Below are positions 22,729 through 33,765 of a stretch of DNA of 64,000 nucleotides, in pieces (position 1 is the first letter of the stretch; every line of letters begins with the position of its first letter). A program made the translations under genes and the position numbers. The DNA is from Crambe crambe (taxonomy: Eukaryota > Porifera > Demospongiae > Poecilosclerida > Crambeidae): contig OZ004584.1 of NCBI GenBank assembly GCA_963924555.1, positions 5,703,001-5,767,000 on the forward strand, written 5' to 3'. The notes beneath the pieces were generated by a model. The model was not told the DNA's origin. It ran no database searches and was given only the letters and a program-made list of their open reading frames with translations.

Positions 22729-22852
22729 TCAGAGAGTGCGGTAGCACTCTCTAAGTAGGGATGGCAGGTCAAAGTCCATAGGACAGTATAAACTAAAAAC
22801 TCTTCTTTCTCTTCTACCCTTACTCTACAGGTTCTCAGAAGGCTACAGTGAA
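22729..22852. mobile_element. 124-base element with terminal hairpin
   Basis: Begins TCAGAGAGTGCGGTAGCACT, a hairpin of 9-base arms, and ends near ...CTACAGTGAA. A 124-base match in inverse orientation is at 40222-40345, and a diverged relative at 58322. Read on the other strand it starts TTCACTG and ends in the hairpin followed by GA, so the last bases are CTGA with T following. That resembles a Helitron 3' end. Too short to encode anything. Confidence 0.6.
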
Positions 22853-22960
22853 TTATTATATCTACAAAGAAGAGAGGAGAATGTTCAAAAGCCAAAAATT
22901 CATTCGCCAACATAAGAAAAAAACGAGTTCTAAAATTGACTTTTCGTTCTTTTTCTTTAT

Positions 22961-23209
22961 CAGAGAGTGCGGTAGCACTCTCTATGTAGGGATGACTCGG
23001 ACGGCCGCGCGCGCCGCCTATAGACTAATACTAAAGTGAAATTCTAGTTCTCCCACTTAGACCTAACAAAAGCTACTGTGAATGATTATCCAGCCTACTA
23101 GAGCCTACTACAATGTGCAGACCAAGTTTCAGGACCAGGGAGCTTACCGTTTCAGAAATACGGCAAGCAGGTAAATCGCTATATTCTTCTTCTTCTCTAT
23201 TATTATTAT
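22961..23209 (+). mobile_element. Partial hairpin-ended element (first tandem copy)
   Basis: Hairpin CAGAGAGTGCGGTAGCACTC, GTAGGGATGACTCGG, a CpG-dense stretch (CGGCCGCGCGCGCCGCC), then about 170 bases that repeat from 23210. It is preceded by TTAT like the other copies. Confidence 0.7.
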
Positions 23210-23999
23210 CAGAGAGTGCGGTAGCACTCTCTATGTAGGGATGACTCGGACGGCCGCGCGCGCCGCCTATAGACTAATACAAAAGTGAAATTCCAGTTCC
23301 CCCACTTAGACCTAACAAAAGCTACTGTGAATGATTATCCTGCCTACTAGAGCCTACTACAATGTGCAGACCAAGTTTCAGGACCAGGGAGCTTACCGTT
23401 TCAGAAATACGGCAAGCAGGTAAATCGCTATATTCTTCTTCTTCTCTATTATTATTATTATTATTATTCTTCTTATAACCACTCAAGCTACAGCTATGAT
23501 TTCTGGACAAATCCACTCCAAATTCTACGAACTACGATCTTTTCTACTCGTTGATCCTCGAAAGAGTCGATGAAAAAGGAGACACTAAGGAGCACAGCAC
23601 TCGACTAATTCAATTAGGAAGCCATCTTTTCTATAATACGCATGCGCATGTATTTGATATCCAATTATTCGAAATTATAATATTATTCAGCTGCCTCTAG
23701 CTAGCTAGCTAGCTAGGTATAGGTGAATAGTGATGATGATGATAGACTACTGTATCGACTCGGGGATTTAGATTCAACAAGGTAGACTCTATTTCAGCAT
23801 TTTCTACCTCCACCTTGACTCGTTGATAGTGATTGGGCTGGTATGCTATTGGAGAACTATTCTTCTTTCATCTGTCCCTGCATACACATAGAAGAATGAA
23901 CTCTATACATAGCTAAAACCATAAAAGAGAGGAAAAAAAGACCAGGAACAAGTAAGGGAAAAAGCATTTCGTGAAATGAAAAAAGATGTAGGGATGACC

Positions 24000-25360
24000 T
24001 AGTCTCGCGTAGCCAGACCTAATTCTTTCCTTTTTCTTGGGGGCGGGGGAAAGAAAGGGTCTGGTCAACTCCCGTAGAGCGTTTTGTTCTGAGTGCACCC
24101 AAATTCCGGTGCGCGCTAATTGACCACCACTTAGTTAGCGGTAAGGCGATAACCGCCGTGGTTAAGGTAGGCGGGGGTATCTCCGGACATGGGGTAACTT
24201 CGGACTTTCAACTTTTTTTCAGAAACTACAAAGATTGAGAGGCAGTCTTTATACCTGCAGTAACTATAACTGCTACTTGTTTAAATGCATGCTTAGCTAA
24301 ACTCTTCTTCCACCGTTCTGGACTGCATCGTGCCCCGAAATCTATAATCGTCGAACTGAAACTTTACGTCACGATCTTGTGCATTTCAAGCAGGCCTGGT
24401 TGAACATCAAGAGAGCGCAGGAAAAAAGTGCATGTGTATCAGATAAACCAAAGTCATCTCTCTCTAAAATATTTCATGTTGGGTTGCTAGCTAGCTCTAT
24501 CAGAGATTTCTACCAGTAGTGTCCGGAGTTACCCCAAACCGCGATTTTATACTAGCTATGAATTTTGCCCGATAAGTTCACAAGAGTAAGTACTAAAATA
24601 ATAACGCTTGGGGCCTTGATAGATGGAGAGTTCAGCTTCTTTTTGAACTTTACTGCTCGATCATAGCTGCTTCCATTCCAAAGTTATCCTTCCCAATTGA
24701 AAGTTTGTCCGGAGTTACCCCCGCCTACCTTACTATGAATCTCATTAAAGTCCACACATGGTTGTTTTGCATTTTATCATGGCTGCTGATCCTTCTGTTG
24801 CTCCTGATGTTCCTTCAGTTACACTGACACAGGAGATAGGACTGCATGCATTGAAGCATTAGCTTGGGATGGCTGCTTTCTTTTGGCTTTACTACTCAGA
24901 GTGAGACATTGCATCTTTATAGCTGTTGTTGCTTCTAGTTTGTCCCTCAGATTGGCTCGCCTGCTGAGCTCTCCACTACAGACATGGCACAAATAAGCAT
25001 CACAGTCTGCAGTTTCCATTAAGACCAACTTGATACAACTCTAAACACAGCACATTCAGCTCAGCCTTGAACTGTGATGACATCATTCATCATTTCTTAC
25101 CTGGCTCTTGTTATTCCATGCAATTTCTTCCTTTTTTCCTCAAATTAACTGGACTCAGGTCACTTTTGCACAAGCAACACTTCATAGTAACCACGGCGGT
25201 TATCGCCTTACCGCTAACTAAGTGGTGGTCAATTAGCGCGCACCGGAATTTGGGTGCACTCAGAACAAAACGCTCTACGGGAGTTGACCAGACCCTTTCT
25301 TTCCCCCCCCCCCCCGCCCCCAAGAAAAAGGAAAGAATTGGGTCTGGCTACGCGAGACTA
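24000..25360. mobile_element. Mutator-like non-autonomous element with long TIRs
   Basis: Long inverted ends (24000-24164, resuming after a nested insertion, and 25181-25360; about 170 bases) start TAGTCTCGCGTAGCCAGACC and differ mainly in the length of a C run. The 9-base duplication GGGATGACC flanks it exactly (23991-23999 and 25361-25369). Long TIRs with a 9-base duplication fit Mutator-like elements. No transposase frame inside. It interrupts the left arm of the foldback end of the composite element. Confidence 0.75.
24165..24730. mobile_element. TA-flanked MITE nested in the Mutator-like element
   Basis: The ends are inverted repeats (AGGTAGGCGGGGGTATCTCC at the left, complement of the right end AGGTAGGCGGGGGTAACTCC) flanked by TA on both sides (24163-24164 and 24731-24732). 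Removing it restores the host's left inverted end (...GTGGT-TA-CTATGAA), matching the intact right end. Confidence 0.75.
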
Positions 25361-25600
25361 GGGATGACCACTGCACAAAAAAGTAAGGAAACAAGAAGGA
25401 TGGAATCTTTGTTCTGTATATCCAGCCAACAATCCCTACATGTACGTACATTACTACACTATAATCTGAAGCTACCCGACGTATATGTAGGGATTGTTGG
25501 CTGGATATACAGAACAAAGATTCCATCCTTCTTGTTTCCTTACTTTTTTGTGCAGTGGTCATCCCTACATCTTTTTTCATTTCACGAAATGCTTTTTCCC

Positions 25601-25603
<3 letters not shown>

Positions 25604-25633
<30 letters not shown>

Positions 25634-26432
25634 TTAGACAACCATATCTCTCGAACCACTCAAGCTACAGCCATGATTTCTGGACAAATCCACTCCAAAT
25701 TCTACGAACTACGATCTTTTCTACTCGTTGATCCTCGAAAGAGTCGATGAAAAAGGAGACACTACGGAGCACAGCACTCGACTAATTCAATTAGGAAGCC
25801 ATCTTTTCTATAATACGCATGCACATGTATTTGAATATCCAATTATTCGAAATCATAATATTACTCAGCTGTCTCTAGCTAGCTAGCTAGCTCTAGCTGA
25901 TGATAGACTACTGTATCGATTCGGGGATTTAGATTCACCACGGTAGACTCTATTTCAGCATCTTCGACCTCCAAGTATGGCTCAACAACACAACACCTTG
26001 ACTCGATAAATGATTGGGCTGGTATGCTATTGGAGAACTTCTTTCATCTGTCCCTGCATACACATAGAAGGATGAACTCTAATCATAGCTAAAACCATAA
26101 AAGAGAGGAAAAAAGACCAGGAACAAGTAAGGGAAAAAGCATTTCGTGAAATGAAAAAAAGATGTAGGGATGACCACTGCTCAAAAAAAGTAAGGAAACA
26201 AGAAGGATGGAAATGGGATCAATCTTTGTTCTGTATATCCAGCCAACAATCCCTACATATACGTCAGGTAACTTCAGATTATAGTGTAGTAATGTGTGTA
26301 TATGTAGGGATTGTTGGCTGGATATACAGAACAAAGATTGATCCCATTTCCATCCTTCTTGTTTCCTTACTTTTTTTGAGCAGTGGTCATCCCTACATCT
26401 TTTTTTCATTTCACGAAATGCTTTTTCCCTTA
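25604..26432 (+). mobile_element. Second copy of composite element (middle part plus foldback)
   Basis: The middle part (25604-26127) repeats 23460-23952. The foldback part is 26128-26432, with arms that are near-perfect complements around a loop at about 26260-26300. The hairpin-ended first part is missing, so it is joined head-to-tail to the preceding copy. Confidence 0.75.
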
Positions 26433-26462
26433 TAATAATAATAAGGATAATAATAATAATAA

Positions 26463-27898
26463 GATCGACGTACCGACTTACTGGCTATAGTCATCAAAAT
26501 TCTGCTTTGGCCATCTGTTAGAGCGGCACCTAGAGGCTGATCTTTTGCTATTAGTTTTGACTAAGGCTCTACTTCACTATTCGATAGCACTCGGAACACA
26601 GCTGCTAATCTTTCTACGCCATTTTGAAGGGGGCGGAGCCACGTAAGCTTAAGTTTAGCTATAGCCAAGGTCTTCATTCATTATCTGATGATGTTCCAGT
26701 CACTCCTTGCTGAATTACAGTACAGATGCTCATCCTATAGTAGCATTATAGCCAGTACTTGGCTGTAGTGTAGTCAGCTCACTTCACCATGCCGTGTACA
26801 TGTCATTTACATTGCTGTTGCTGTAAAGTTTTATATCAACAAAACTTAAATAGCTAAACAAATTCTTCAACCAGAGACACTGTATGTACCTACAAAAGAG
26901 GTTTATGTAGAGCTGGCTTTGTATAGTACTGTACTGTAGCCTCCCTCATTCAACTTCAAGCACTAAGAAAAAGGATAGAAACAAGTGAGCGTAAAAAGGT
27001 TAAGTAGGGATAGCCTAAAATCTAGCTGGGCTATTTATAATGTGCTGCAGCCTCGTATGAAAAAAATCTTCGCGATATTACCTCATAAAAGGGGTGGGGC
27101 AATTAATAGCAGTTCTCCTCATATAACACCTGCACAGGATGTGGCCATTTGATGGCATCCACTATTATGATCACTACACCAAATGCATAAACTCCCCATA
27201 CTCCTCCCTCAAGCAAGACATACGTACCATCTCAATAATTATTTCAGTGATCACATATGTAACAATTAGCTAATGCTGTTCACTTTTTAAAATGTTCACT
27301 CCTTTCAGTACTCCATTACACTGCAGATGATCATCCTTCAAACTCTCCTCCCTGAACAGAATGAAATACTGATCATTAAATAAATTTAGTTCAATCAAGG
27401 AAGCCTTTAGTGTCTATCAATTTTCATAATCACAAAGAAAAAGAATGCAAACAAGTGAATGCAAAAAATTTCTTCGAAATAAAAATGTGAAGTAGGGATG
27501 CTATTATAACTGCAGCTTCATTATGAAAACCAAGTACTGCAGCATCGAAGCAGTATGGCCCAAAAATCTAGCTGGAATATGTATTATAACTGCATGCAAG
27601 AGAGTGAACTTAGTGAAGTGACCCTTACCCATCATCAAGTACAAGATACTATTCCTACTTCACTCCCATGATCAAGGGCCAAGGGAGTGAAGTAGGAATA
27701 CTATCTCGTACTTGATGATGGGTAAGGGTCACTTCACTAAGTTCACTCTCTTGCATGCAGTTATAATACATATTCCAGCTAGATTTTTGGGCCATACTGC
27801 TTCGATGCTGCAGTACTTGGTTTTCATAATGAAGCTGCAGTTATAATAGCATCCCTACTTCACATTTTTATTTCGAAGAAATTTTTTGCATTCACTTG
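26463..27898 (+). repeat. Tandem duplication, copy 1 (1.44 kb)
   Basis: Starts GATCGACGTACCGACTTACT and ends in a foldback MITE. The same sequence restarts at 27921 and continues, interrupted by a 4.4-kb insertion, to 33765. No gene recognised within it. Confidence 0.85.
27452..27898. mobile_element. Foldback MITE with about 215-base arms
   Basis: The arms are almost exact complements around a short loop near 27665-27690. Ends are CAAGTGAATGCAAAAAATTT and its complement; AAGTAGGGATGC lies about 40 bases in. The twin copy is 33329-33765, with a slightly different loop. Confidence 0.9.
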
Positions 27899-28489
27899 TA
27901 ATAATAATAATAATGTATAAGATCGACGTACCGACTTACTGGCTATAGTCATCAAAATTCTGCTTTGGCCATCTGTTAGAGCGGCACCTAGAGGCTGATC
28001 TTTTGCTATTATTTTTGACTAAGGCTCTACTTCACTATTCGATAGCACTCGGAACACCATCTATTAAATGTAGCGAAAACTGTAGAAGGACCCTGTAGAG
28101 AAGGACCGGCTAGAAATGACGTCATAGTGAGATTCAAGATATTTCGCGAGATCAAAAATCATTACAGTACTAAACATATTCTATTATACTAGCTGTTTAG
28201 CTGTGTAGCTATGCTGCAAGAAGTGATGAAACAAAGAGGACTGAAGAAGGACCAAGAAGTATGAGTGAAGGACTGGATAAAATGAGTGGAATGATAAATT
28301 CTATTTTAAGTACCAGACAAGCCGGACTGCTGTAAATTTGGGGAAATCACACTATACTAGCACTGAAGCACTCTCTGTACTGCATTTAATTAGAATTGAC
28401 ACTCTGTGAAGGTTAGAATCATAATGATAATGATAGAGAAGAACCGAACGAAAAAAGAAAAGGACTGGGCTCTATTGTGGGCACCAGAC

Positions 28490-29280
28490 TGCTCTAATTA
28501 GAGAGACCACACTATACCAGCACTAAGACACTCTTGAGAGTCTCTGTACTGCATGTAATTAGAGTTGACATCCTGTGATGGAATCAAATTAGAATCATAG
28601 AGAAGGACCGGATGAAAAAGAGAAGGACCGGGCTCTATTGCAGGCACCAGACTGCTCTAATTAAAGAGACCACACTATACCAGCACTAAGACATTCTTGA
28701 GAGTCTCTGTACTGCATGTAATTAGAGTTGAAATCCTGTGACGGAATCAAATTAGAATCATAGAGAAGGACCGGATGAAAAAGAGAAGGACCGGACTCTA
28801 TTGCAGGCACCAGACTGCTCTAATTAAAGAGACCACACTATACCAGCACTAAGACACTCTTGAGAGTCTCTGTACTGCATGTAATTAGAGTTGACATCCT
28901 GTGATGGAATCAAATTAGAATCATAGAGAAGGACCGGATGAAAAAGAGAAGGACCGGGCTCTATTGCAGGCACCAGACTGCTCTAATTAAAGAGACCACA
29001 CTATACCAGCACTAAGACATTCTTGAGAGTCTCTGTACTGCATGTAATTAGAGTTGAAATCCTGTGACGGAATCAAATTAGAATCATAGAGAAGGACCGG
29101 ATGAAAAAGAGAAGGACCGGGCTCTATTGCAGGCACCAGACTGCTCTAATTAGAGAGACCACACTATGCCAGCTCTAAGACACTCGTGTGAATCTCTGTA
29201 CTGCATGTAATTGGAGTTGACATCCTGTGACGGAATCAAATTAGAATCACAAAGAAGGACTGGATGAAAAAAAAAGAGAA
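28490..29280 (+). repeat. 163-bp satellite array, left arm
   Basis: The phrase AGAAGGACCGGATGAAAAAG recurs at 28601, 28764, 28927 and 29090, a period of 163 bases. About five units, with more diverged units at the edges. Confidence 0.9.
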
Positions 29281-30949
29281 GGGCACAGAAGTGAAGTGCT
29301 CATGAGCATGCCTATAGCTACATACACCTTGTTATTTGCAACATTAATTCACCTCAACTTGGCCTGCATGCAAACAATTTTTCAGACTTGCACACTCAAG
29401 CTATCCAAAGGGGGGTGGGGCTCATATCTGCAGGGTATTTCGGAGACCTTAAGGGGTTAACACACAATAAAGTTGTCATGGGTAGATAGGATGAGTAGAA
29501 AGGCTGTGACAAGATTTGGTGACCGCAGACTTGTTAATATCCAAGTAATGGATAATTCATGTGCCTGTGACAGATCTCATAAAAGATCACATCACATCAT
29601 GTATTACATTGCAGTGATTTTTTTCACCAATAATGCTGGAAATCAGATTTTTGCTAACAGGGAGTGTAGTTTTGGTAATAGGAAGGTCTAATTGTGACAC
29701 TGGGACCTCTATACAGTGCTCTGCCACATACTTCATGGATGGGAAAATTAACCCCATCTATGCTGATTACATGACGTACCACCATGGGAGCATACGTGAT
29801 TGAAGTAGAGCGACTGCTAGCTAGAGCTAGGACACTAATGGCTATTTGGAAACATCAAGATGATATCATGCACACCTATGGTATAATTCCCAGCTATATA
29901 CCTGGGTGTATCCACCACTCCGGGGTTGGTCCGGTTTTCACCAGACCACTTTTTATCCCATGCCTGCAGAGTTAGCCAAGTGATTATGTATCCTTCAAGA
30001 ATCATGATCACATTAGCATATCGAAACTCCTTCTGATAAGTGGGTGAATGATATAAAGTGGGCATGGTTATCCCACACTGGGCCACTCAAAATTCTGTGG
30101 ATACACCCCTGTTATAACAGCTGTGGTTCTCCCTATTTGGTGTCCAGATAGCTCTAAGTGAATATATACCCTGAATTAGTTGTTTCAAAATTTATGAACC
30201 TTGATCTCTAGACCTCTCTGCAGGGTATGGGGTATATTCACTTAGAGCTAACCGACTACTTTAATATCTGGACACCACGTACATGTACATAGGGAGAACC
30301 TATTAGAGCTGTTATATAGCTGTTCCATTAGAGGAACTGTACCCCACTCTTCCTCCCCCCTTTGTGGTCTGCATAATATCATTTTGATGTTTCCAAATAG
30401 CCATTATAGTGTCCATGCTAGCAGTGGCTCTACTTCAATCACGTATAACGCTCCCATGGTGGTACGTCATGTAATCAGCATAGATGGGGTTAATTTCCCC
30501 ATCCATGAAGTATGCAGTAGAGCACTGTATAGAGGTCCCGGTGTCACAATTTGACCTTCCTAGCATTAAAACTACACTCCCTGTGAGCAAAAATCTGATT
30601 TCCAGCATTGTTGGTGAAAAAAATCACTGCGATGTAGCTAAAACATAATGTGATGTGATCTTTTATGAAATCTGTCACAGGCACATGAATTACCTGTTAC
30701 TTGGATATTAACAAGTCTGTGGTCACCAAATCTTGTCACAGCCTTTCAATCTACCCATGATAACATTATTGTGCATTAACCCCTAAGGTCTCCGAAATAC
30801 CCTGCAGATATGAGCCCCACCCCCCTTTGGATAGCTTGAGTGTGCAAGTCTGAAAAATTGTTTGCATGCAGGCCAAGTTGAGGTGAACTAATGTTGCAAA
30901 TGATAAGGCTATAGGCATGCTCATAAGCACTTCACTTCTGTGCTCTTCT

Positions 30950-32120
30950 CTTCATCCAGTCCTTCTTTGTGATTCTAATTTGATTCCGTCACAGGGTGTC
31001 AACTCCAATTACATGCAGTACAGAGATCCACACGAGTGTCTTAGAGTGTGGTCTCTCTAATTAGAGCAGTCTGGTGCCCGCAATAGAGCCCGGTCCTTCT
31101 CTTTTTCATCCGGTCCTTCTTTGTGATTCTAATTTGATTCCGTCACAGGATGTCAACTCTAATTACATGCAGTACAGAGACTCTCAAGAGTGTCTTAGTG
31201 CTGGTATAGTGTGGTCTCTTTAATTAGAGCAGTTTGGTGCCTGCAATAGAGCCCGGTCCTTCTCTTTTTCATCCGGTCCTTCTCTATGATTCTAATTTGA
31301 TTCCATCACAGGATGTCAACTCTAATTACATGCAGTACAGAGACGCTCAAGAGTGTCTTAGTGCTGGTATAGTGTGGTCTCTTTAATTAGAGCAGTTTGG
31401 TGCCTGCAATAGAGCCCGGTCCTTCTCTTTTTCATCCGGTCCTTCTCTATGATTCTAATTTGATTCCATCACAGGATGTCAACTCCAATTACATGCAGTA
31501 CAGAGATCCACACGAGTGTCTTAGAGTGTGGTCTCTCTAATTAGAGCAGTCTGGTGCCCGCAATAGAGCCCGGTCCTTCTCTTTTTCATCCGGTCCTTCT
31601 TTGTGATTCTAATTTGATTCCGTCACAGGATGTCAACTCTAATTACATGCAGTACAGAGACTCTCAAGAGTGTCTTAGTGCTGGTATAGTGTGGTCTCTT
31701 TAATTAGAGCAGTTTGGTGCCTGCAATAGAGCCCGGTCCTTCTCTTTTTCATCCGGTCCTTCTCTATGATTCTAATTTGATTCCATCACAGGATGTCAAC
31801 TCTAATTACATGCAGTACAGAGACGCTCAAGAGTGTCTTAGTGCTGGTATAGTGTGGTCTCTTTAATTAGAGCAGTTTGGTGCCTGCAATAGAGCCCGGT
31901 CCTTCTCTTTTTCATCCGGTCCTTCTCTATGATTCTAATTTGATTCCATCACAGGATGTCAACTCTAATTACATGCAGTACAGAGACTCTCAAGAGTGTC
32001 TTAGTGCTGGTATAGTGTGGTCTCTCTAATTAGAGCAGTCTGGTGCCCACAATAGAGCCCAGTCCTTTTCTTTTTTCGTTCGGTTCTTCTCTATCATTAT
32101 CATTATGATTCTAACCTTCA
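30950..32120 (-). repeat. 163-bp satellite array, right arm
   Basis: The complement of the left array, with roughly seven units, two of them lacking a stretch of about 20 bases. Two sub-blocks look duplicated as higher-order units (about 31000-31460 and 31480-31940). Confidence 0.85.
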
Positions 32121-33765
32121 CAGAGTGTCAATTCTAATTAAATGCAGTACAGAGAGTGCTTCAGTGCTAGTATAGTGTGATTTCCCCAAATTTACAGCAG
32201 TCCGGCTTGTCTGGTACTTAAAATAGAATTTATCATTCCACTCATTTTATCCAGTCCTTCACTCATACTTCTTGTTCCTTCTTCAGTCCTCTTTGTTTCA
32301 TCACTTCTTGCAGCATAGCTACACAGCTAAACAGCTAGTATAATAGAATATGTTAGTACTGTAATGATTTTGGATCTCGCGAAATATCTTGAATCTCACT
32401 ATGACGTCATTTCTAGCCGGTCCTTCTACAGGGTCCTTCTACTGTTTTCGCTACATTTAATAGGTCGGAACACTGCTAATCTTTCTACGCCATTTTGAAG
32501 GGGGCGGGGCTTATGGGCGGAGCCACGTAAGCTTAAGCTATAGCCAAGGTCTTCATTCATTATCTGATGATGTTCCAGTCACTCCTTGCTGAATTACAGT
32601 ACAGATGCTCATCCTATAGTAGCATTATAGCCAGTACTTTGCTGTAGTGTAGTCAGCTCACTTCACCATGCCGTGTACATGTCATTTACATTGCTGTTGC
32701 TGTAAAGTTTTATATCAACAAAACTTAAATAGCTAAACAAATTCTTCAACCAGAGACACTGTATGTACCTACAAAAGAGGTTTATGTAGAGTACTGTAGC
32801 CTCCCTCATTCAACTTCAAGCACTAAGAAAAAGGATAGAAACAAGTGAGCGTAAAAAATTTCTTCAAATAAAAAGGTTAAGTAGGGATAGCCTAAAATCT
32901 AGCTGGGCTATCTATAATGTGCTGCAGCCTCGTATGAAAAAAATCTTCGCGATATTACCTCATAAAAGGGGTGGGGCAATTAATAGCAGTTCTCCTCATA
33001 TAACACCTGCACAGGATGTGGCCATTTGATGGCATCCACTATTATGATCACTACACCAAATGCATAAACTCCCCATACTCCTCCCTCAAGCAAGACATAC
33101 GTACCATCTCAATAATTATTTCAGTGATCACATATGTAACAATTAGCTAATGCTGTTCACTTTTTAAAATGTTCACTCCTTTCAGTACTCCATTACACTG
33201 CAGATGATCATCCTTCAAACTCTCCTCCCTGAACAGAATGAAATACTGATCATTAAATAAATTTAGTTCAATCAAGGAAGCCTTTAGTGTCTATCAATTT
33301 TCATAATCACAAAGAAAAAGAATGCAAACAAGTGAATGCAAAAAATTTCTTCGAAATAAAAATGTGAAGTAGGGATGCTATTATAACTGCAGCTTCATTA
33401 TGAAAACCAAGTACTGCAGCATCGAAGCAGTATGGCCCAAAAATCTAGCTGGAATATGTATTATAACTGCATGCAAGAGAGTGAACTTAGTGAAGTGACC
33501 CTTACCCATCATCAAGTACGAGATACTATTCCTACTTCACTCCCTTGGATCATGGGAGTGAAGTAGGAATAGTATCTCGTACTTGATGATGGGTAAGGGT
33601 CACTTCACTAAGTTCACTCTCTTGCATGCAGTTATAATACATATTCCAGCTAGATTTTTGGGCCATACTGCTTCGATGCTGCAGTACTTGGTTTTCATAA
33701 TGAAGCTGCAGTTATAATAGCATCCCTACTTCACATTTTTATTTCGAAGAAATTTTTTGCATTCA

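Larger units (their letters stand above)
23210..25600 (+). mobile_element. Composite hairpin/foldback element, split by a later insertion
   Basis: Without the insertion at 24000-25360 and its 9-base target copy, this is a unit of about 1.0 kb: a hairpin-ended part (23210-23455), a middle part of about 490 bases, and a foldback end whose arms start TAAGGGAAAAAGC and close GCTTTTTCCC. TTAT flanks both sides (23206-23209 and 25601-25604). Other copies or parts are at 25604-26432, 49852-52384 and 57380-58058. Small open frames in it are shadows of the inverted arms. Confidence 0.7.
28058..32464. mobile_element. Giant foldback element carrying satellite arrays
   Basis: Two inverted arms (28058 to about 29870 and about 30375 to 32464) surround a loop of about 500 bases. 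Tips read CTATTAAATGTAGCGAAAAC and its complement. The 9-base duplication TCGGAACAC flanks it (28049-28057 and 32465-32473), and the paralogous site near 26590 lacks the insertion. The arms contain 163-bp tandem repeats, more in the right arm. The loop holds a smaller inverted pair (about 30118-30200 with 30225-30315). No long open frame, so it needs enzymes from elsewhere. The 9-base duplication and long TIRs again suggest a Mutator-like family. Confidence 0.8.
27921..33765 (+). repeat. Tandem duplication, copy 2 (split by a giant foldback element)
   Basis: The copy consists of 27921-28057 plus 32465-33765; the insertion 28058-32464 and one 9-base target copy are extra. It differs from copy 1 by an insertion near 32508 (a repeated GGGCGG stretch) and the loop of its final foldback (33329-33765). 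Confidence 0.85.

Noticed and set aside
25067..25750. 227-residue open frame
   Set aside because: It crosses the end of the Mutator-like element and the foldback arms; the matching frame on the other strand and in other copies shows it is repeat structure.
28490..32120. 163-bp repeats considered as a CRISPR array or a centromeric satellite
   Set aside because: There is no spacer-repeat alternation, the genome is eukaryotic, and the units lie symmetrically in the arms of one transposon with a target duplication.
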